Positions 20,736 to 31,646 of a stretch of 64,000 nucleotides of DNA are shown here, piece after piece. This DNA is from Pseudomonas sp. Q1-7. GTDB taxonomy: Bacteria > Pseudomonadota > Gammaproteobacteria > Pseudomonadales > Pseudomonadaceae. The translations under genes and the position numbers were made by a program. Location of the stretch: the NCBI RefSeq assembly GCF_028010285.1, contig NZ_CP116304.1, positions 3,674,501 through 3,738,500 of the forward strand. Reading direction: 5' to 3'. A model generated the notes under the pieces. That model did not search any database. It was not told where the DNA came from and saw nothing but the letters and a program-made list of their open reading frames with translations. The first letter of the stretch is position 1. Every line of letters begins with the position of its first letter.

Positions 20736-22415
20736 TCAGGCCGCCACCGGCAGGCCGAGGGCCCGTACGCTATTGGCCGCCAGGTCGAGCACGTCGGTCT
20801 GGAAGCCGCGCCGCAGGCCGGCACCGCCTTCGAGGTAGTACTCGAGGCTGGTCAGGGCATCCGCCAGGGTCTCCAGCATCTGTTCCGAGGGCATCAGGGA
20901 CGTTTCCAGCATCTGCTGCTGGATGTACTCGCCACAGGCACCGACAAGGCCCGCAGCGCGTTCCTGGCCAAGGAACCAAAGCCCGCCACGGACGGCCTGC
21001 AGGCTCACCGGCACGTTGGCCAGGTGCAGCTTGTCACCGTTGGACTCCAGGTAGGCGGTGATGGCGCGCTTGGCCAGGGCCAGGCCCGCCTGGGCTTCGT
21101 CCAGCACCACGATGCGCGCCTCGGCCAACTGGTGATTGGCGAAGGACTCCGCCTCGTGCCCCGGCTCGGCCGCCTGCCGCGCGCCACGGCGTGCGCCGCT
21201 GTCGAGACCGGCCACCATGCTTTCCACATAAAGCACTGCATCGGCGAGCCTGAGCAACTCGCCAGCCTCCACCGGCGCGGCGGCGCTCCACGCGGCCACC
21301 ATCGGCAGCTGCGCCTGCAGGGCGTTGCCCGGGGAATTCAGGCCGACCATGACCAGGGTCTTGGCCAGTTTGCCCAGCAGGCTGCAGAGATTCTCGTAGG
21401 ACTCAGTGGGCGCCGTCCCCCGCTCGATCAAGTCGATCAGGTCCTTGACGCCGTTCAGCTCTTCGAAAATCGCCGAAGACAGCGAGCGCATCACCGCCTG
21501 CCCGGGACCGGACAGGCGCTGGTACTCCTGCTCCAGCAGTTGGTCGGTGAAGGGCAGCGCGGTCATGCCGAAGACTTCGCGCACCTCGCGCGAACGCGCG
21601 CCCCGGCTATCGGCCAGCGCCACCAGGTAGAGGAGCTCCTTCTGCAGGCTACGCGGCGCCTCGTAGGCGGCGTTGGCCAGCAGCAACTTGAGTTCGCGGT
21701 CCAGGCGCGAGAACAGTTGCTTGCGCGACTTGCGCGCCAACAGTTGACCGTCCAGCTGCGACTCGATGGCCGCAGCGCCGATCCAGCACAGGCGGCCGCG
21801 GGGCTGCCCGGCGAACAGCCGCTCGAGTCCGCCCAGGGCGCGCTCCATCGTGCGCAGGGCGCTGGGCACCTTCTGCCCGCGCAGGAAACCGAGCAGGCCC
21901 TGCTGGTAGGCCTGGCGGAAACGCCGGGCCAGGGCATCGGCGTCGAGGCCCTCCGGCAAACGGGACGCCGCCGCGACCTGGCGGGTCTGGTCCAGGCGAA
22001 CACCGAAGAAATAGCTCTCCGGCAGTGGCGACTGGCCGCCGGCCTGGCGCAGGTCGTTGATCGCCGGAAGCAGCAGTTCAGGCATTTCCTGACGATGCAG
22101 GTCGAGGTTTTCCAGGTAGCGGCGCAGCACGTGCAGGGCGTTGCTCAGGGCCGCCAGCTGGACGTCACGCTCCTCGCCAGCGCCGGCCGGAATGTCGGTG
22201 GCCTGGTCCAGCAACTCCTGGGCCAGCAGCTCGGCCCCGGTCAGCTCGATCAGATTGAGGGTGCCACGCACCTGGTGCATGGCTTCCACCGCCTGCTGCA
22301 GCAGGCTGCCGTTCTGACGCTCGGCGATGAAGTGTTCGAGGCTCTGTTCAGCCTGCTCCATGGTGGCGAACAGTTCGTCGCGCACCAGCCCCAGCGAAGT
22401 GACTCCAGTGACCAT
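20736..22415 (-). CDS. fimL: FimL, ChpA-like scaffold for type IV pilus/cAMP signalling
   Basis: A 559-residue protein, the length of P. aeruginosa FimL, which is homologous to the N-terminal part of the chemosensory kinase ChpA. FimL links the pilus chemosensory system to adenylate cyclase and Vfr and is needed for twitching. The N-terminal helical module [25 protein letters not shown] (landmark near residues 42-66) resembles ChpA Hpt-like repeats. There is no kinase or receiver domain. Identification rests on this similarity, the length and the position between nudC and a crotonase gene. Confidence 0.88.
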   Translation of the reverse strand: MVTGVTSLGLVRDELFATMEQAEQSLEHFIAERQNGSLLQQAVEAMHQVRGTLNLIELTGAELLAQELLDQATDIPAGAGEERDVQLAALSNALHVLRRYLENLDLHRQEMPELLLPAINDLRQAGGQSPLPESYFFGVRLDQTRQVAAASRLPEGLDADALARRFRQAYQQGLLGFLRGQKVPSALRTMERALGGLERLFAGQPRGRLCWIGAAAIESQLDGQLLARKSRKQLFSRLDRELKLLLANAAYEAPRSLQKELLYLVALADSRGARSREVREVFGMTALPFTDQLLEQEYQRLSGPGQAVMRSLSSAIFEELNGVKDLIDLIERGTAPTESYENLCSLLGKLAKTLVMVGLNSPGNALQAQLPMVAAWSAAAPVEAGELLRLADAVLYVESMVAGLDSGARRGARQAAEPGHEAESFANHQLAEARIVVLDEAQAGLALAKRAITAYLESNGDKLHLANVPVSLQAVRGGLWFLGQERAAGLVGACGEYIQQQMLETSLMPSEQMLETLADALTSLEYYLEGGAGLRRGFQTDVLDLAANSVRALGLPVAA

Positions 22416-22453
22416 GCCTCAGTGCGCCTCCCGCGCAAATGTGCGGTAACGCA

Positions 22454-23266
22454 TCAGTCTGCGAACTCGGGCTTCTGTTTGCTCATATGGGCGGCCATGG
22501 CTACGCGCAGGTCGGCCGACTGCAGCATCGAGGCGTTCCAGGTGGCGACGTACTCAAGACCGTCGTCCACTCGGTGGTCGCGCATGTAGCGGATCATTTC
22601 CTTGGTGCCACGCACCGCGATGGGCGACTTGGCGGCGATCTGATGGGCAATGCCGAACACCCCATCGAGCAGGGCGTCCTGATCGGCATAGGTACGGTTC
22701 ACCAGGCCGAGGCGCTGTGCCTCAGCGCCGTCGAGGGTGCGGCCGGTGTAGGCCAGTTCGCGCATCATGCCATCGCCGATGATGCGTGGCAGGCGCTGCA
22801 GGGTGCCGACGTCGGCGGCCATGCCGATGTCGATCTCCTTGATGGAGAACTGCGCATCCTGCGTGCAATAACGCATGTCGCAGGCCGAAATGAGGTCGAT
22901 GGCGCCGCCCAGGCAATAGCCCTGGATGGCCGCGATCACCGGCTTGCTGCAGCTGTCGACGGCATTGAAGGAGGCCTGCAGCTCGAGGATCTTGCGCCGC
23001 AGGGTGCGCGCATTGCGCCCTGCGTCCGGGCCTAGCTGCGCGCCGACCGAAGCCAGCATCATCAGGTCGATGCCGGAGGAGAAATGCTTGCCGGCGCCCG
23101 AAAGCACCACGACCCGTACTTCGTCGTTGTCCTCGATATCGCGGAAGATCTCGATGATTTCTTTCCAGAAATCGGCATTCATCGCGTTGATCTTCTCGGG
23201 ACGGTTGATCTGCACATGGGCGATCTTGTCTGCCAACTCTACGCGGAAGGCTTTGTAATCAGGCAC
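22454..23266 (-). CDS. Enoyl-CoA hydratase/isomerase (dienoyl-CoA isomerase-like)
   Basis: A 270-residue crotonase-fold protein. The oxyanion-hole segments are HFSSGIDLMML and GYCLGGAIDLISACDMRY. Acidic residues in the IKEIDIGMAADVGTL region fit delta3,5-delta2,4-dienoyl-CoA isomerases, which process unsaturated fatty acids during beta-oxidation. A GTG start at 23266 is preferred: GAGGA lies 8 nt upstream and the family begins with (M)PDYKAF. The ATG and TTG further upstream lack ribosome sites. It lies 38 bp before fimL. Confidence 0.85.
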   Translation of the reverse strand: MPDYKAFRVELADKIAHVQINRPEKINAMNADFWKEIIEIFRDIEDNDEVRVVVLSGAGKHFSSGIDLMMLASVGAQLGPDAGRNARTLRRKILELQASFNAVDSCSKPVIAAIQGYCLGGAIDLISACDMRYCTQDAQFSIKEIDIGMAADVGTLQRLPRIIGDGMMRELAYTGRTLDGAEAQRLGLVNRTYADQDALLDGVFGIAHQIAAKSPIAVRGTKEMIRYMRDHRVDDGLEYVATWNASMLQSADLRVAMAAHMSKQKPEFAD

Positions 23267-23485
23267 GGGTCGGTCCTCGGCGTGCGCCATAGAAGGAAGG
23301 GTATTCAGGAAGCCCGGCAACTATAACAAGCACGAAGTAAATGTCGATGGCGCCCACTGTGACGCAGGCCACGCCATGCAATTGCCACTTCACACGGAAA
23401 AGCCGGCGCGGGCACTTGATCTGCCGCGACCGGACTGGCAATTTCCCTGCGCCTTCCAACAACTAGAAATCCAAGGATCACCTCG

Positions 23486-24988
23486 ATGCCCGTCTCGTCC
23501 GCTGCAGCCCTCGGCCGCAACTTTCTCGGCAATTCGCCCCACTGGTACAAGCTGGCGATCATCGCGTTCCTGGTGCTGAACCCACTGCTGCTCTGGACGC
23601 TCGGGCCGGTCGTGTGCGCCTGGTTGCTGGTGGGCGAGTTCATCTTCACCCTGGCCATGGCGCTCAAGTGCCATCCGCTGCTGCCGGGTGGCCTGCTGGT
23701 CGTGGAGGCCCTGCTGCTCGGGCTGGCGACGCCCGAGGCGGTATACAAGGAGCTCGAGCACAACTTCCCGGTGCTCCTGCTGCTGATGTTCATGGTGGCG
23801 GGCATCTACTTCATGAAAGACCTGCTGCTCCTGCTGTTCTCCCGCCTGTTGCTCGGTTTACGCAGCAAGTCCCTGCTGTCCCTGATGTTCTGCTTGCTGG
23901 CGGCCTTTCTCTCGGCCTTTCTCGATGCCCTGACGGTGACCGCCGTGATCATCAGCGTCGCCCTGGGCTTTTATGCCGTGTACCACCGGGTCGCCTCCGG
24001 CAAGGGCGCAAGCGATGACCATAGCCATGACTCGGACCACGAGGTCATCCACCTGCACCGCGAGGACCTGGAGACCTTCCGCGCCTTCCTGCGCAGCCTG
24101 CTGATGCATGCCGCCGTGGGCACGGCCCTGGGCGGAGTCTGCACCCTGGTGGGCGAGCCGCAGAACCTGCTGATCGGCCACGAGGCCGGCTGGCACTTCA
24201 AGGACTTCTTCCTCAAGATGGCGCCGGTGTCCCTGCCGGTACTGGCGGCCGGCCTGCTGACCTGCGCGCTGCTGGAGAAGGTCCGCTGGTTCGGCTATGG
24301 CGCCGAGCTGCCGGACAGCGTACGCCAGGTCCTGGCCGATTTCGCCCGGGAAGAAAACGCCCAGCGCACCCCGTTCCAGCGCATGGCGCTGCTGGTGCAA
24401 GGCGCGGCGGCGCTGATCCTCATCGTCAGCCTGGCCCTGCACGTCGCCGAAGTGGGGCTTATCGGCCTGCTGGTGATCGTGCTGATCACCAGCTTCAGCG
24501 GCATCACCGACGAGCACCAGATCGGCCGCGCCTTCCAGGACGCCATGCCCTTCACCGCACTGCTGGTGGCCTTCTTCGCGGTGGTCGCGGTCATCCAGCA
24601 ACAGCACCTGTTCACCCCGATCATCCACGCCGTGCTGGCGCTGCCGACGGACCAGCAGCCGGGCATGCTGTTCATCGCCAACGGACTGCTCTCGGCCATC
24701 AGCGACAACGTCTTCGTCGCCACCATCTACATCACCGAAGTGAAGAATGCGCTCGACGCCGGGGACATGACCCGCGAACACTTCGACACCCTGGCGGTGG
24801 CCATCAACACCGGTACCAACCTGCCCAGCGTAGCCACCCCGAACGGCCAGGCGGCCTTCCTCTTCCTGCTCACCTCCTCCATCGCGCCGCTGGTGCGCCT
24901 GTCCTACGGGCGCATGGTGTGGATGGCGCTGCCTTATACCCTCGTGATGGGTGCGCTCGGCTGGTGGGGCGTCAGCCATTGGCTTTGA
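23486..24988 (+). CDS. nhaB: Na+/H+ antiporter NhaB
   Basis: NhaB exports sodium in exchange for protons across the inner membrane. The 500-residue protein has about twelve transmembrane segments, a histidine-rich cytoplasmic loop near residues 170-195 ([18 protein letters not shown]), and the family motifs [16 protein letters not shown] and [20 protein letters not shown]. It is convergent with, and overlaps by 17 bp, the ldcB permease gene. AAGGATCACCTCG provides the ribosome site. Confidence 0.95.
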   Translation: MPVSSAAALGRNFLGNSPHWYKLAIIAFLVLNPLLLWTLGPVVCAWLLVGEFIFTLAMALKCHPLLPGGLLVVEALLLGLATPEAVYKELEHNFPVLLLLMFMVAGIYFMKDLLLLLFSRLLLGLRSKSLLSLMFCLLAAFLSAFLDALTVTAVIISVALGFYAVYHRVASGKGASDDHSHDSDHEVIHLHREDLETFRAFLRSLLMHAAVGTALGGVCTLVGEPQNLLIGHEAGWHFKDFFLKMAPVSLPVLAAGLLTCALLEKVRWFGYGAELPDSVRQVLADFAREENAQRTPFQRMALLVQGAAALILIVSLALHVAEVGLIGLLVIVLITSFSGITDEHQIGRAFQDAMPFTALLVAFFAVVAVIQQQHLFTPIIHAVLALPTDQQPGMLFIANGLLSAISDNVFVATIYITEVKNALDAGDMTREHFDTLAVAINTGTNLPSVATPNGQAAFLFLLTSSIAPLVRLSYGRMVWMALPYTLVMGALGWWGVSHWL

Positions 24989-26336
24989 CGATGGTTTCCG
25001 CCTGCACCCGGTTACGCCACTGGCGCCAGGTGTAGAGCGGAATGCCGGCCATCAACACGAGGAAGCCCCAGAAGATGGCCTCCTCGCCGGTGCCGTACAG
25101 CGCCCAGATGGAGTAGATGAAGCCCAGCACGCCGATGGCCACCAGCCTGCCGCGCTCGCCTTCGGAGAAATTGCCGGGCTTCACCGCCAGTTGCTGGAGC
25201 AGCGCGGCGGTGCAGAAGGCATAGGGGACCACGCCGGTCATGGTGCCGAGCAGGATGATCACGTTGAACACATCCACCAGGTCGCCTTGCCCATCCACCA
25301 GCACCAGCGCAGTGACCAGCACGCCGGACACCAGCAGGCCGTGGGCCGGCACGTCGTGCTTGTTGGTCTTCGCGAAGGATTCCGGCAGCAGCCCGTCACG
25401 GGCGGTGGCCAAGGGAATCTGTCCCTGCAGCAGCACCCAGCCGTTGAGCGCACCGAGACAAGCAATCACCGCGCCCCCCGCCACCAGGTGGTAGCCCCAC
25501 TCCCCGACCAGTACACGTGCCGCGTCGGCGAATGGCGCAGTGGAGCGCGTCAGGACCTCGGGCGGCAACACGCCCTGCACGGCGGTGATGGACAACATGT
25601 ACACGCCGGCCGCCACCAGGGTGCCGAACACCGTGGCACGGGGAATGGTGCGCTGCGGGTCGTCGACATGGTCCGCCGGGACCGTGGCCGACTCCAGGCC
25701 GATGAAGGACCAGAGGGTCAGCGCCGCCGTGGTGGCGATGGCCTGGGCGTAGCCACCCACGCCCCGGGGAAGCTCACTCACCTCGGGAATGCGCAAGTGC
25801 TCGGGATTGAAGGAGAACCAGCCGAGCACCCCCACCAGCAGCAGCGGCACCAGCTTGAGTACCGTAAGCAGGTTCTGCGCCAGGCCGAACGCGCCGATGC
25901 CGCGCAGATTGATCAGGGTACAGAGCCAGATGGCGCCAATGGCGGTGGACACCATCAGCACCGGGTCACGCAGCGCCGGAATGAACACTTGCAGGTAACC
26001 CACCAGGGTCACGGAGATCGCGGCGTTGCCGATCCACGCCGCCTTCCAGTAGGTCCAGGCGCAGAGGTAGCCGGCGAAATTGCCAAAGCCGTCGCGGGTG
26101 TAGGCATAAGGGCCGCCGGCCGACGGGCTGAGCCGCGCCAGGCGGGCAAAGGTCAGGGCCAGGATCACCGCCCCGGTGCTGGAAATCAGCCAGCCGAACA
26201 GGCTGAGGCCCCCGTAGGCGGCGAGGCTGGAAGGCAGCAGGAACACCCCTGAACCAATCATGTTGCCCACCACCAGGGCGGTGCAGGTCCAGAACCCCAT
26301 GCTGCCGCGCGACTTCGCCCGATCCGCTGTCGCCAT
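24972..26336 (-). CDS. ldcB: APC-family amino acid permease, lysine/cadaverine antiporter LdcB-like
   Basis: A 454-residue APC-superfamily protein with about twelve membrane spans. The substrate-binding helix 1 motif is [12 protein letters not shown], as in the basic amino acid antiporters AdiC and CadB. It begins 20 bp after the lysine decarboxylase gene. In P. aeruginosa the equivalent pair is the ldcAB operon, induced through ArgR, so import of lysine and export of cadaverine is likely. The start is the ATG at 26336 with a GGGGGA ribosome site. Confidence 0.85.
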   Translation of the reverse strand: MATADRAKSRGSMGFWTCTALVVGNMIGSGVFLLPSSLAAYGGLSLFGWLISSTGAVILALTFARLARLSPSAGGPYAYTRDGFGNFAGYLCAWTYWKAAWIGNAAISVTLVGYLQVFIPALRDPVLMVSTAIGAIWLCTLINLRGIGAFGLAQNLLTVLKLVPLLLVGVLGWFSFNPEHLRIPEVSELPRGVGGYAQAIATTAALTLWSFIGLESATVPADHVDDPQRTIPRATVFGTLVAAGVYMLSITAVQGVLPPEVLTRSTAPFADAARVLVGEWGYHLVAGGAVIACLGALNGWVLLQGQIPLATARDGLLPESFAKTNKHDVPAHGLLVSGVLVTALVLVDGQGDLVDVFNVIILLGTMTGVVPYAFCTAALLQQLAVKPGNFSEGERGRLVAIGVLGFIYSIWALYGTGEEAIFWGFLVLMAGIPLYTWRQWRNRVQAETIVKANG

Positions 26337-26356
26337 CGTGTCCCCCGCCGGCCGGT

Positions 26357-28612
26357 TTATTCCCTGATGCAATCCACGGTATAGCAGCGACCCGTAGGAC
26401 TTTCCTGACAGGTCAGGCCATGCACATCGATATCGAAGCCGGGGAAACTGATGTCGAACGTACGGGCGAATTCCAGATAGTCGATGATCGCCCGGGTTTC
26501 CGCCGTGAAGCGTTCACCCGGCATGATCAGCGGGATGCCCGGCGGATAGGGCACCAGCATCACCGCGGCGATGCGCCCCTGCAGCTTGTCCAGCGGCACC
26601 GCCTCCACCTCGCCGCGCACCAGCTTGTCGTAGGCGTCGGCCGGTTTCAGCGCCAGGCCCGGCAGCTTGGTGTACATGCGCCGCAATGCCTTGGGCGTGG
26701 CGTTGTTGCGGTAGCAGGCGTGCAGTGCATCGCAGAGGTCGCGCAGGCCCATGCCGGCATAGCGCGCGGCATGGGCGGCGGCGATCGAGGGCAGCGCTTC
26801 GGCCAGGGGCTGGTTGGCATCGTAACCGCGCTTGAACTCCAGCAATTCGGTGAGCAGCGTGCTCCACTTGCCTTTGGTGATTCCCATGGAGAACAGCACC
26901 AGGAAGGAATAAAGGCCGGTCTTCTCCACCACCAGCCCGCGCTCCCAGAGAAACTTGCTGACCACCGCCGCCGGAATGCCGCGCTCCCCCAGCTTGCCGT
27001 CCGCGGCCAGCCCCGGCGTCACCAGCGTGACCTTGATCGGGTCGAGCAGTACGTAGTCGTCCGCCACCTCGCCAAAACCGTGCCAGTCCGCGCCGGGTCG
27101 CAGCAACCAGTCATCCGTGGTCACGGCGTCGGCCCCCTCTACCAACGGCGGTTCCCAGATATCGAACCACCAGTCGTCGGTCGCCAGGGTCTGCCAGACA
27201 TTCGCCAGCGCCCGGCGGAAGCGCAGCGCCTCGTCGAAGGTTTCCTGGATCAGCGAACGCCCGGCCGGGCCTTCCATCATGGCCGAAGCCACGTCCAGCG
27301 AGGCAATGATGCCGTACTGGGGCGAGGTGGAGATGTGCATCATGAAGGCTTCGTTGAAGCGGTGACGGTCCAGTTGGCGCGCTCCGCCATCCTGCACATG
27401 GATCATCGACGCCTGGCTGAAGGCCGCCAGCAGTTTGTGCGTGGAGTGGGTGGTGAATACCAGGGGGGAATGCGCCTCGCGGCGCGTGCACATGCCGTAG
27501 CGCCCGGCGTAGAACTCGTGGAAGGCGGCGTAGGCATACCAGGCCTCGTCGAAGTGCAGCACGTCCACCGAGTCGCCCAGGGCCTGCTTGATCAGTTCGG
27601 CGTTGTAGCAGAGGCCGTCATAGGTGGAGTTGGTCACCACCGCCAGCTTGACCCTGGGCTCACGCCCCTTGGCCAGGGGGCTGGCATCGATCTTGGCCTG
27701 GATCGACGCGCGGCTGAATTCGCTCAGGGGAATCGGCCCGATGATGCCCAGTTCGTTGCGCTCCGGCGTCAGGTACAGCGGGATGGCGCCGGTCATGATG
27801 ATCGAATGGACGATGGACTTGTGGCAGTTGCGGTCCACCAGCACCAGATCGTCGCGACCGACCATGGAATGCCAGACGATCTTGTTGGCGGTGGACGTGC
27901 CGTTGATCACGAAGAAGGTGTGGTCGGCGCCGAAATTCTGTGCGGCCCGCGCCTCGGCCTCGGCCAGCGGGCCGGTGTGATCCAGCAACGAACCCAGTTC
28001 CGGTACCGATACCGACAAGTCCGAGCGCAGCGTGTTCTCGCCGAAGAACTGATGGAACGCCTGCCCCACCGGGCTCTTGCGATAGGCCACGCCGCCACCG
28101 TGGCCCGGCGTGTGCCAGGAATAGTTGGACTGCGCGGTGTGCTCCACCAGGGCACGGAAGAACGGCGGCAGCAGCCCCTCCAGGTAACCGCGAGCGGCCC
28201 GGGCCACCTGGCGGGCGAGGAAAGGCACGGTGTCCTCGTAGAGGTAGAGCAGACCGCGCAGCTGGTTGAGGTCGGCCATGGCCTCGGCCGGCGCGTTCTC
28301 GATGGTCACCTGCTCGCCCAGGGCGAAGATCGGCAGTTGCGGTGCGCGAACCCGGGCCACGCGGATCAGCTCCACCATGTCCTGCAGCAGCCGCTGGTTT
28401 TCCCCGGCGCCTTCGGCGGCGACCAGGATGCAGGCGAGGCCGTGGTGAGTGGAGGCGACGATACGACCTTCGGCGGAACTGGCGGTGGACAGGATGGTAA
28501 AGCCGTCTTGCTCCAGCTCCCGGGCGATGCTGCGCACCCGGTCGCCGGCGACGGTGTCGGCCTTGATATCGCGATGGACGATGAGGACGGGGAACTTGAG
28601 CTCTTTATACAT
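26357..28612 (-). CDS. ldcA: Lysine decarboxylase (PLP, fold I)
   Basis: LdcA converts lysine to cadaverine, the first step of the Pseudomonas lysine decarboxylase pathway. The 751-residue protein has the three-part layout of bacterial basic amino acid decarboxylases: an N-terminal wing domain (residues 1-130), a PLP domain with the Schiff-base Lys393 in STHKLLAAFSQ, preceded by NGTSTANK and HFDEAWYAYA, and a C-terminal domain. Ornithine or arginine specificity cannot be excluded from sequence alone, but pairing with the permease matches ldcAB. An inverted repeat overlaps its ribosome site. Confidence 0.92.
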   Translation of the reverse strand: MYKELKFPVLIVHRDIKADTVAGDRVRSIARELEQDGFTILSTASSAEGRIVASTHHGLACILVAAEGAGENQRLLQDMVELIRVARVRAPQLPIFALGEQVTIENAPAEAMADLNQLRGLLYLYEDTVPFLARQVARAARGYLEGLLPPFFRALVEHTAQSNYSWHTPGHGGGVAYRKSPVGQAFHQFFGENTLRSDLSVSVPELGSLLDHTGPLAEAEARAAQNFGADHTFFVINGTSTANKIVWHSMVGRDDLVLVDRNCHKSIVHSIIMTGAIPLYLTPERNELGIIGPIPLSEFSRASIQAKIDASPLAKGREPRVKLAVVTNSTYDGLCYNAELIKQALGDSVDVLHFDEAWYAYAAFHEFYAGRYGMCTRREAHSPLVFTTHSTHKLLAAFSQASMIHVQDGGARQLDRHRFNEAFMMHISTSPQYGIIASLDVASAMMEGPAGRSLIQETFDEALRFRRALANVWQTLATDDWWFDIWEPPLVEGADAVTTDDWLLRPGADWHGFGEVADDYVLLDPIKVTLVTPGLAADGKLGERGIPAAVVSKFLWERGLVVEKTGLYSFLVLFSMGITKGKWSTLLTELLEFKRGYDANQPLAEALPSIAAAHAARYAGMGLRDLCDALHACYRNNATPKALRRMYTKLPGLALKPADAYDKLVRGEVEAVPLDKLQGRIAAVMLVPYPPGIPLIMPGERFTAETRAIIDYLEFARTFDISFPGFDIDVHGLTCQESPTGRCYTVDCIRE

Positions 28613-28619
28613 TGTGGCT

Positions 28620-28656
28620 CCCTGAGGGGCGGGCCGGCCCGCCTATGCCCTCAGGG
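28620..28656 (-). promoter_or_regulatory. Hairpin overlapping the ldcA ribosome-binding site
   Basis: Read on the reverse strand, CCCTGAGGG (28656-28648) pairs perfectly with CCCTCAGGG (28628-28620), with a GC-rich inner hairpin GCGGGCCGGCCCGC between them. The 3' arm includes the AGGG of the CAGGGAG ribosome site of ldcA, so folding would hide it. A role in translational control is inferred. Confidence 0.55.
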
Positions 28657-28716
28657 TAGAAGCTCGATCACGGGGGCGGTACCCCCGCGGCCGCCGGCTG
28701 TACGTAATGGTCGCAA

Positions 28717-29454
28717 TCAGGAAGCCGGCGGGGTGTCCATCTGCGTCCACAGCGCCGGCGCACCGGCAGACTTCTCGATGGCCGCCAGGCGCGAGGCATG
28801 GGCCGCCAGTTCCTCTTCGCTGGCACGGATCACCCGGCCGCGCACACGATCGGCTGGCAGGCGGCGGATCGGCGACGCCTGGGGCCGGCCACTGCCGCCA
28901 TCGCCCCCCTCCCCGGCCAGGGACAGGTTGGTCTGGCCACCGGTCATCGCCAGGTAGACGTCGGCAAGAATCTCGGCGTCGAGCAGTGCGCCGTGCAGCT
29001 CGCGGTTGGAGTTGTCGACGTCGTAGCGCTTGCACAGGGCATCCAGGCTGTTGCGCTGGCCCGGGTGACGCTCGCGGGCCATCAGCAGGGTGTCGAGGAC
29101 CGTGCAGTACTCGGTGACGTCGCTGCGCTCGGTCTGCCCCAGCAGGGCGAACTCGTTGTTGATGAAGCCGACGTCGAACGCCGCGTTGTGGATGATCAGT
29201 TCGGCGCCCTTGATGAACTCGAAGAATTCGTCGGCGACGTCCTTGAAGCGCGGCTTGCCCACCAGGAACTCGTTGGTGATGCCGTGCACTGCGATGGCGC
29301 CTTCATCCACCTCGCGATCGGGTTGCAGGTAGACATGGAAATGACGGCCGGTCAGGCGCCGGCCTTCCAGTTCGACGCAGCCGATCTCGATGACCCGGTG
29401 GCCATCGGTGACCGGCATGCCGGTGGTTTCCGTATCCAGTACGACGTAACGCAT
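28717..29454 (-). CDS. dnaQ: DNA polymerase III epsilon subunit (proofreading exonuclease)
   Basis: DnaQ supplies 3'-5' proofreading in the replicative polymerase core. The 245-residue protein has the DEDDh exonuclease motifs: DTETTG at residues 7-12, HNAAFDVGFIN in the middle and HGALLDAEILADVY with the catalytic histidine and aspartate. The C-terminal 60 residues form the polymerase-binding tail. It lies downstream of rnhA on the same strand; in enteric bacteria the two are adjacent and divergent, whereas here they are in tandem. Confidence 0.95.
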   Translation of the reverse strand: MRYVVLDTETTGMPVTDGHRVIEIGCVELEGRRLTGRHFHVYLQPDREVDEGAIAVHGITNEFLVGKPRFKDVADEFFEFIKGAELIIHNAAFDVGFINNEFALLGQTERSDVTEYCTVLDTLLMARERHPGQRNSLDALCKRYDVDNSNRELHGALLDAEILADVYLAMTGGQTNLSLAGEGGDGGSGRPQASPIRRLPADRVRGRVIRASEEELAAHASRLAAIEKSAGAPALWTQMDTPPAS

Positions 29455-29497
29455 GTTCAGGACCTATGAAGGAGATTGCCGCGATTGCGGCGAAATT

Positions 29498-29941
29498 CTA
29501 GCGGGCGCCGAGTTCGGCGACACCCCGGTTGGCCAACTGGTCGGCGCGTTCGTTGCCGGGATGGCCGGTGTGGCCGCGCACCCATTGCCAGCGCACGCTG
29601 TGTCGGCCCACCTGCTCGTCCAGGGCCTGCCAGAGGTCGGCATTCTTCACCGGCTGCTTGGCGGCGGTCTTCCAGCCGCGTTTCTTCCAGTTGGGCATCC
29701 ATTCGGTGATGCCCTGCATCACGTACTGGGAGTCGGTGATGATCTTCACCTCACAGGGACGCTTGAGCGCGACCAGCCCCATGATGGCGGCCATCAGCTC
29801 CATGCGGTTGTTAGTGGTGTCGCGCTCGCCGCCCCAGAGTTCGCGCTCTGCGCCCTTGTAGACCAGCAGGGCGCCCCAACCGCCGGGACCGGGATTGCCC
29901 TTGCAGGCGCCGTCGGTATAGATCTCGACCAGATCGCTCAC
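29498..29941 (-). CDS. rnhA: Ribonuclease HI
   Basis: RNase HI degrades the RNA strand of RNA-DNA hybrids such as R-loops and Okazaki primers. The 147-residue protein has the catalytic carboxylates in [15 protein letters not shown] (Asp9-region), [15 protein letters not shown] (Glu) and ITDSQYV (Asp), plus the basic handle KKRGWKTA and the late [12 protein letters not shown]. It starts at a GTG directly adjoining the stop of the upstream methyltransferase gene, so the two are translated together. Confidence 0.95.
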   Translation of the reverse strand: MSDLVEIYTDGACKGNPGPGGWGALLVYKGAERELWGGERDTTNNRMELMAAIMGLVALKRPCEVKIITDSQYVMQGITEWMPNWKKRGWKTAAKQPVKNADLWQALDEQVGRHSVRWQWVRGHTGHPGNERADQLANRGVAELGAR

Positions 29942-30706
29942 TTATGCCTCGTGTTTCGAATCGCACCGGCTGACCTTGGCCACCGGCATGGGAACCAGTT
30001 TGCCCACGGGCTCACGCCGGGACTGACGCAGGGGTCGCAGGCCGATCACCAGCTTGCGCGCCACCAATAGATAGAAGCCCGCACCGACCCCCTGTCCCGC
30101 TGCGCCCCAGCGCTCCAGTCGCGCCAGGCGGGACTGCCAGGCGGCCGAAGCGAGCGGCGGACGATAGCACCCGAAGCGACGTTTCTCCAGCGCGAAGCCC
30201 AGCAGGTTGAGCCAGTCGCTGACCCGCGCCGGCGAAATGCAGCGAGCCTGGCGCAGGGCGTCACCGGCAAAGTAGTGGCGCACGCCCCAGGCGCTCCAGG
30301 GGTTGACCCCGACTATGATCAGATGCCCGCCGGGGCGCACGCTGCGGGCGGCCTCGCGCAGCAGGCTGTGGGGCGACAGACAGAAATCCAGGCCATGCTG
30401 CAGCACCACCACATCGGCGGCGTGTTCGCTCAGCGGCCAGGCAGCTTCCTCGCAGGCGATCTCCACCCCCGGCAGGGGCGCGCCCAGGTGCACGCTGCGC
30501 TGGATCTGCCTGGCGCCGGGCGGTAATTCCGCGCGGGGACCGTAATGCACCAGGTAGCCGCCGAAATAACGTGCCAGTTCGTCCTGCAGCAAACGCTGTT
30601 CCTCGAACAACATCAGGCCGCCCAGCGGCCCTGAAAACCAGGAACGCGCCCCGCTGATCAGCTCCAGCCAGTCGGCATCGGCTTGGGCGAATGCTTTCTC
30701 GGTCAT
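29942..30706 (-). CDS. SAM-dependent methyltransferase-like protein
   Basis: A 254-residue protein with a class I methyltransferase core. The segments [22 protein letters not shown] and [18 protein letters not shown] match motif IV/V regions. The usual glycine-rich SAM motif is weak, so activity is not certain. GCAGGAGATTGCC precedes the ATG at 30706. It heads the rnhA-dnaQ cluster and is divergent from gloB, an arrangement I recall as conserved in gammaproteobacteria. The substrate is unknown. Confidence 0.8.
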   Translation of the reverse strand: MTEKAFAQADADWLELISGARSWFSGPLGGLMLFEEQRLLQDELARYFGGYLVHYGPRAELPPGARQIQRSVHLGAPLPGVEIACEEAAWPLSEHAADVVVLQHGLDFCLSPHSLLREAARSVRPGGHLIIVGVNPWSAWGVRHYFAGDALRQARCISPARVSDWLNLLGFALEKRRFGCYRPPLASAAWQSRLARLERWGAAGQGVGAGFYLLVARKLVIGLRPLRQSRREPVGKLVPMPVAKVSRCDSKHEA

Positions 30707-30767
30707 GGCAATCTCCTGCGTGAGAGCCCTAAGATGCTCCATTGCTCATCGCTTGGCGACTCCCTTC

Positions 30768-31547
30768 ATGATCCAGATCGACGCCCTCCCCGCCTTCTCC
30801 GACAACTACCTCTGGCTGCTGCAGGACAGCGCATCCCGCCACTGCGCCGTGGTCGACCCCGGCGACGCGGCGCCCGTGCTGGCCTGGCTAGAAGCCCATC
30901 CGGGCTGGCAGCTGACCGACATCCTGGTCACCCACCACCATCACGACCATGTCGGAGGCGTGGCGCGGCTGAAGGAAGCCTGTGGTGCCCGCGTGCTGGG
31001 CCCGGCGCAGGAAAAGATCCCAGCCCGCGACCTGGCCCTGGGCGAAGGCGACCACGTCCAGGTGCTGGGCCTGGCGTTCAGGGTGATCGAAGTCCCGGGC
31101 CACACCCTGGGCCATATCGCCTATTTCCATGCCGATGCCCAGCGTCCTCTTCTGTTCTGCGGCGACACCCTGTTCGCCGCCGGTTGCGGTCGCCTGTTCG
31201 AAGGCACCCCGGAGCAAATGCACCACTCCCTCAGCCGGCTGGCGGCGCTGCCAGCGGCCACCTCGGTCTACTGCACCCACGAATACACCCTCGGCAACCT
31301 GCGCTTCGCCAAGGCGGTGGAACCCGGCAACCGCGCCACGTCCAAGCGATTCGACGAGGTCACCCGGCTGCGCGAGCAAGGCGGTATCAGCCTGCCGTCG
31401 ACCATCGGCCTGGAACTGGCCACCAACCCCTTCCTGCGGGTAACCGAAACATCCGTTAAACAAATGGCCGACGAGCGGACCGGTCGGGATAACCCTACGC
31501 CAGCAGAGGTATTCGCGACTTTGCGAGCCTGGAAAGACCAGTTCTGA
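30768..31547 (+). CDS. gloB: Hydroxyacylglutathione hydrolase (glyoxalase II)
   Basis: GloB hydrolyses S-lactoylglutathione to lactate and glutathione, completing methylglyoxal detoxification. The 259-residue protein is a metallo-beta-lactamase-fold enzyme with the binuclear metal motif [10 protein letters not shown] (His56, His58, Asp60, His61) and later [18 protein letters not shown] and the C-terminal glutathione-binding region [13 protein letters not shown]. The ATG at 30768 matches the conserved [10 protein letters not shown] start. Confidence 0.95.
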   Translation: MIQIDALPAFSDNYLWLLQDSASRHCAVVDPGDAAPVLAWLEAHPGWQLTDILVTHHHHDHVGGVARLKEACGARVLGPAQEKIPARDLALGEGDHVQVLGLAFRVIEVPGHTLGHIAYFHADAQRPLLFCGDTLFAAGCGRLFEGTPEQMHHSLSRLAALPAATSVYCTHEYTLGNLRFAKAVEPGNRATSKRFDEVTRLREQGGISLPSTIGLELATNPFLRVTETSVKQMADERTGRDNPTPAEVFATLRAWKDQF

Positions 31548-31646
31548 ATCACCCATCGGGCGGTGGACGGCTGGTGAAAACTTGACCAGCCGTAGGTCGA
31601 TTTCTAGAATCGCCGGACTTTTTTGCCGGAAAAAACCTCACAGCCA

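Noticed and set aside
26420-28957. An 845-codon open frame antisense to ldcA
   Set aside because: A shadow frame of ldcA with no family motifs. Similar long antisense frames over cysI, fimL, the npp genes, lon and glnS were rejected for the same reason.
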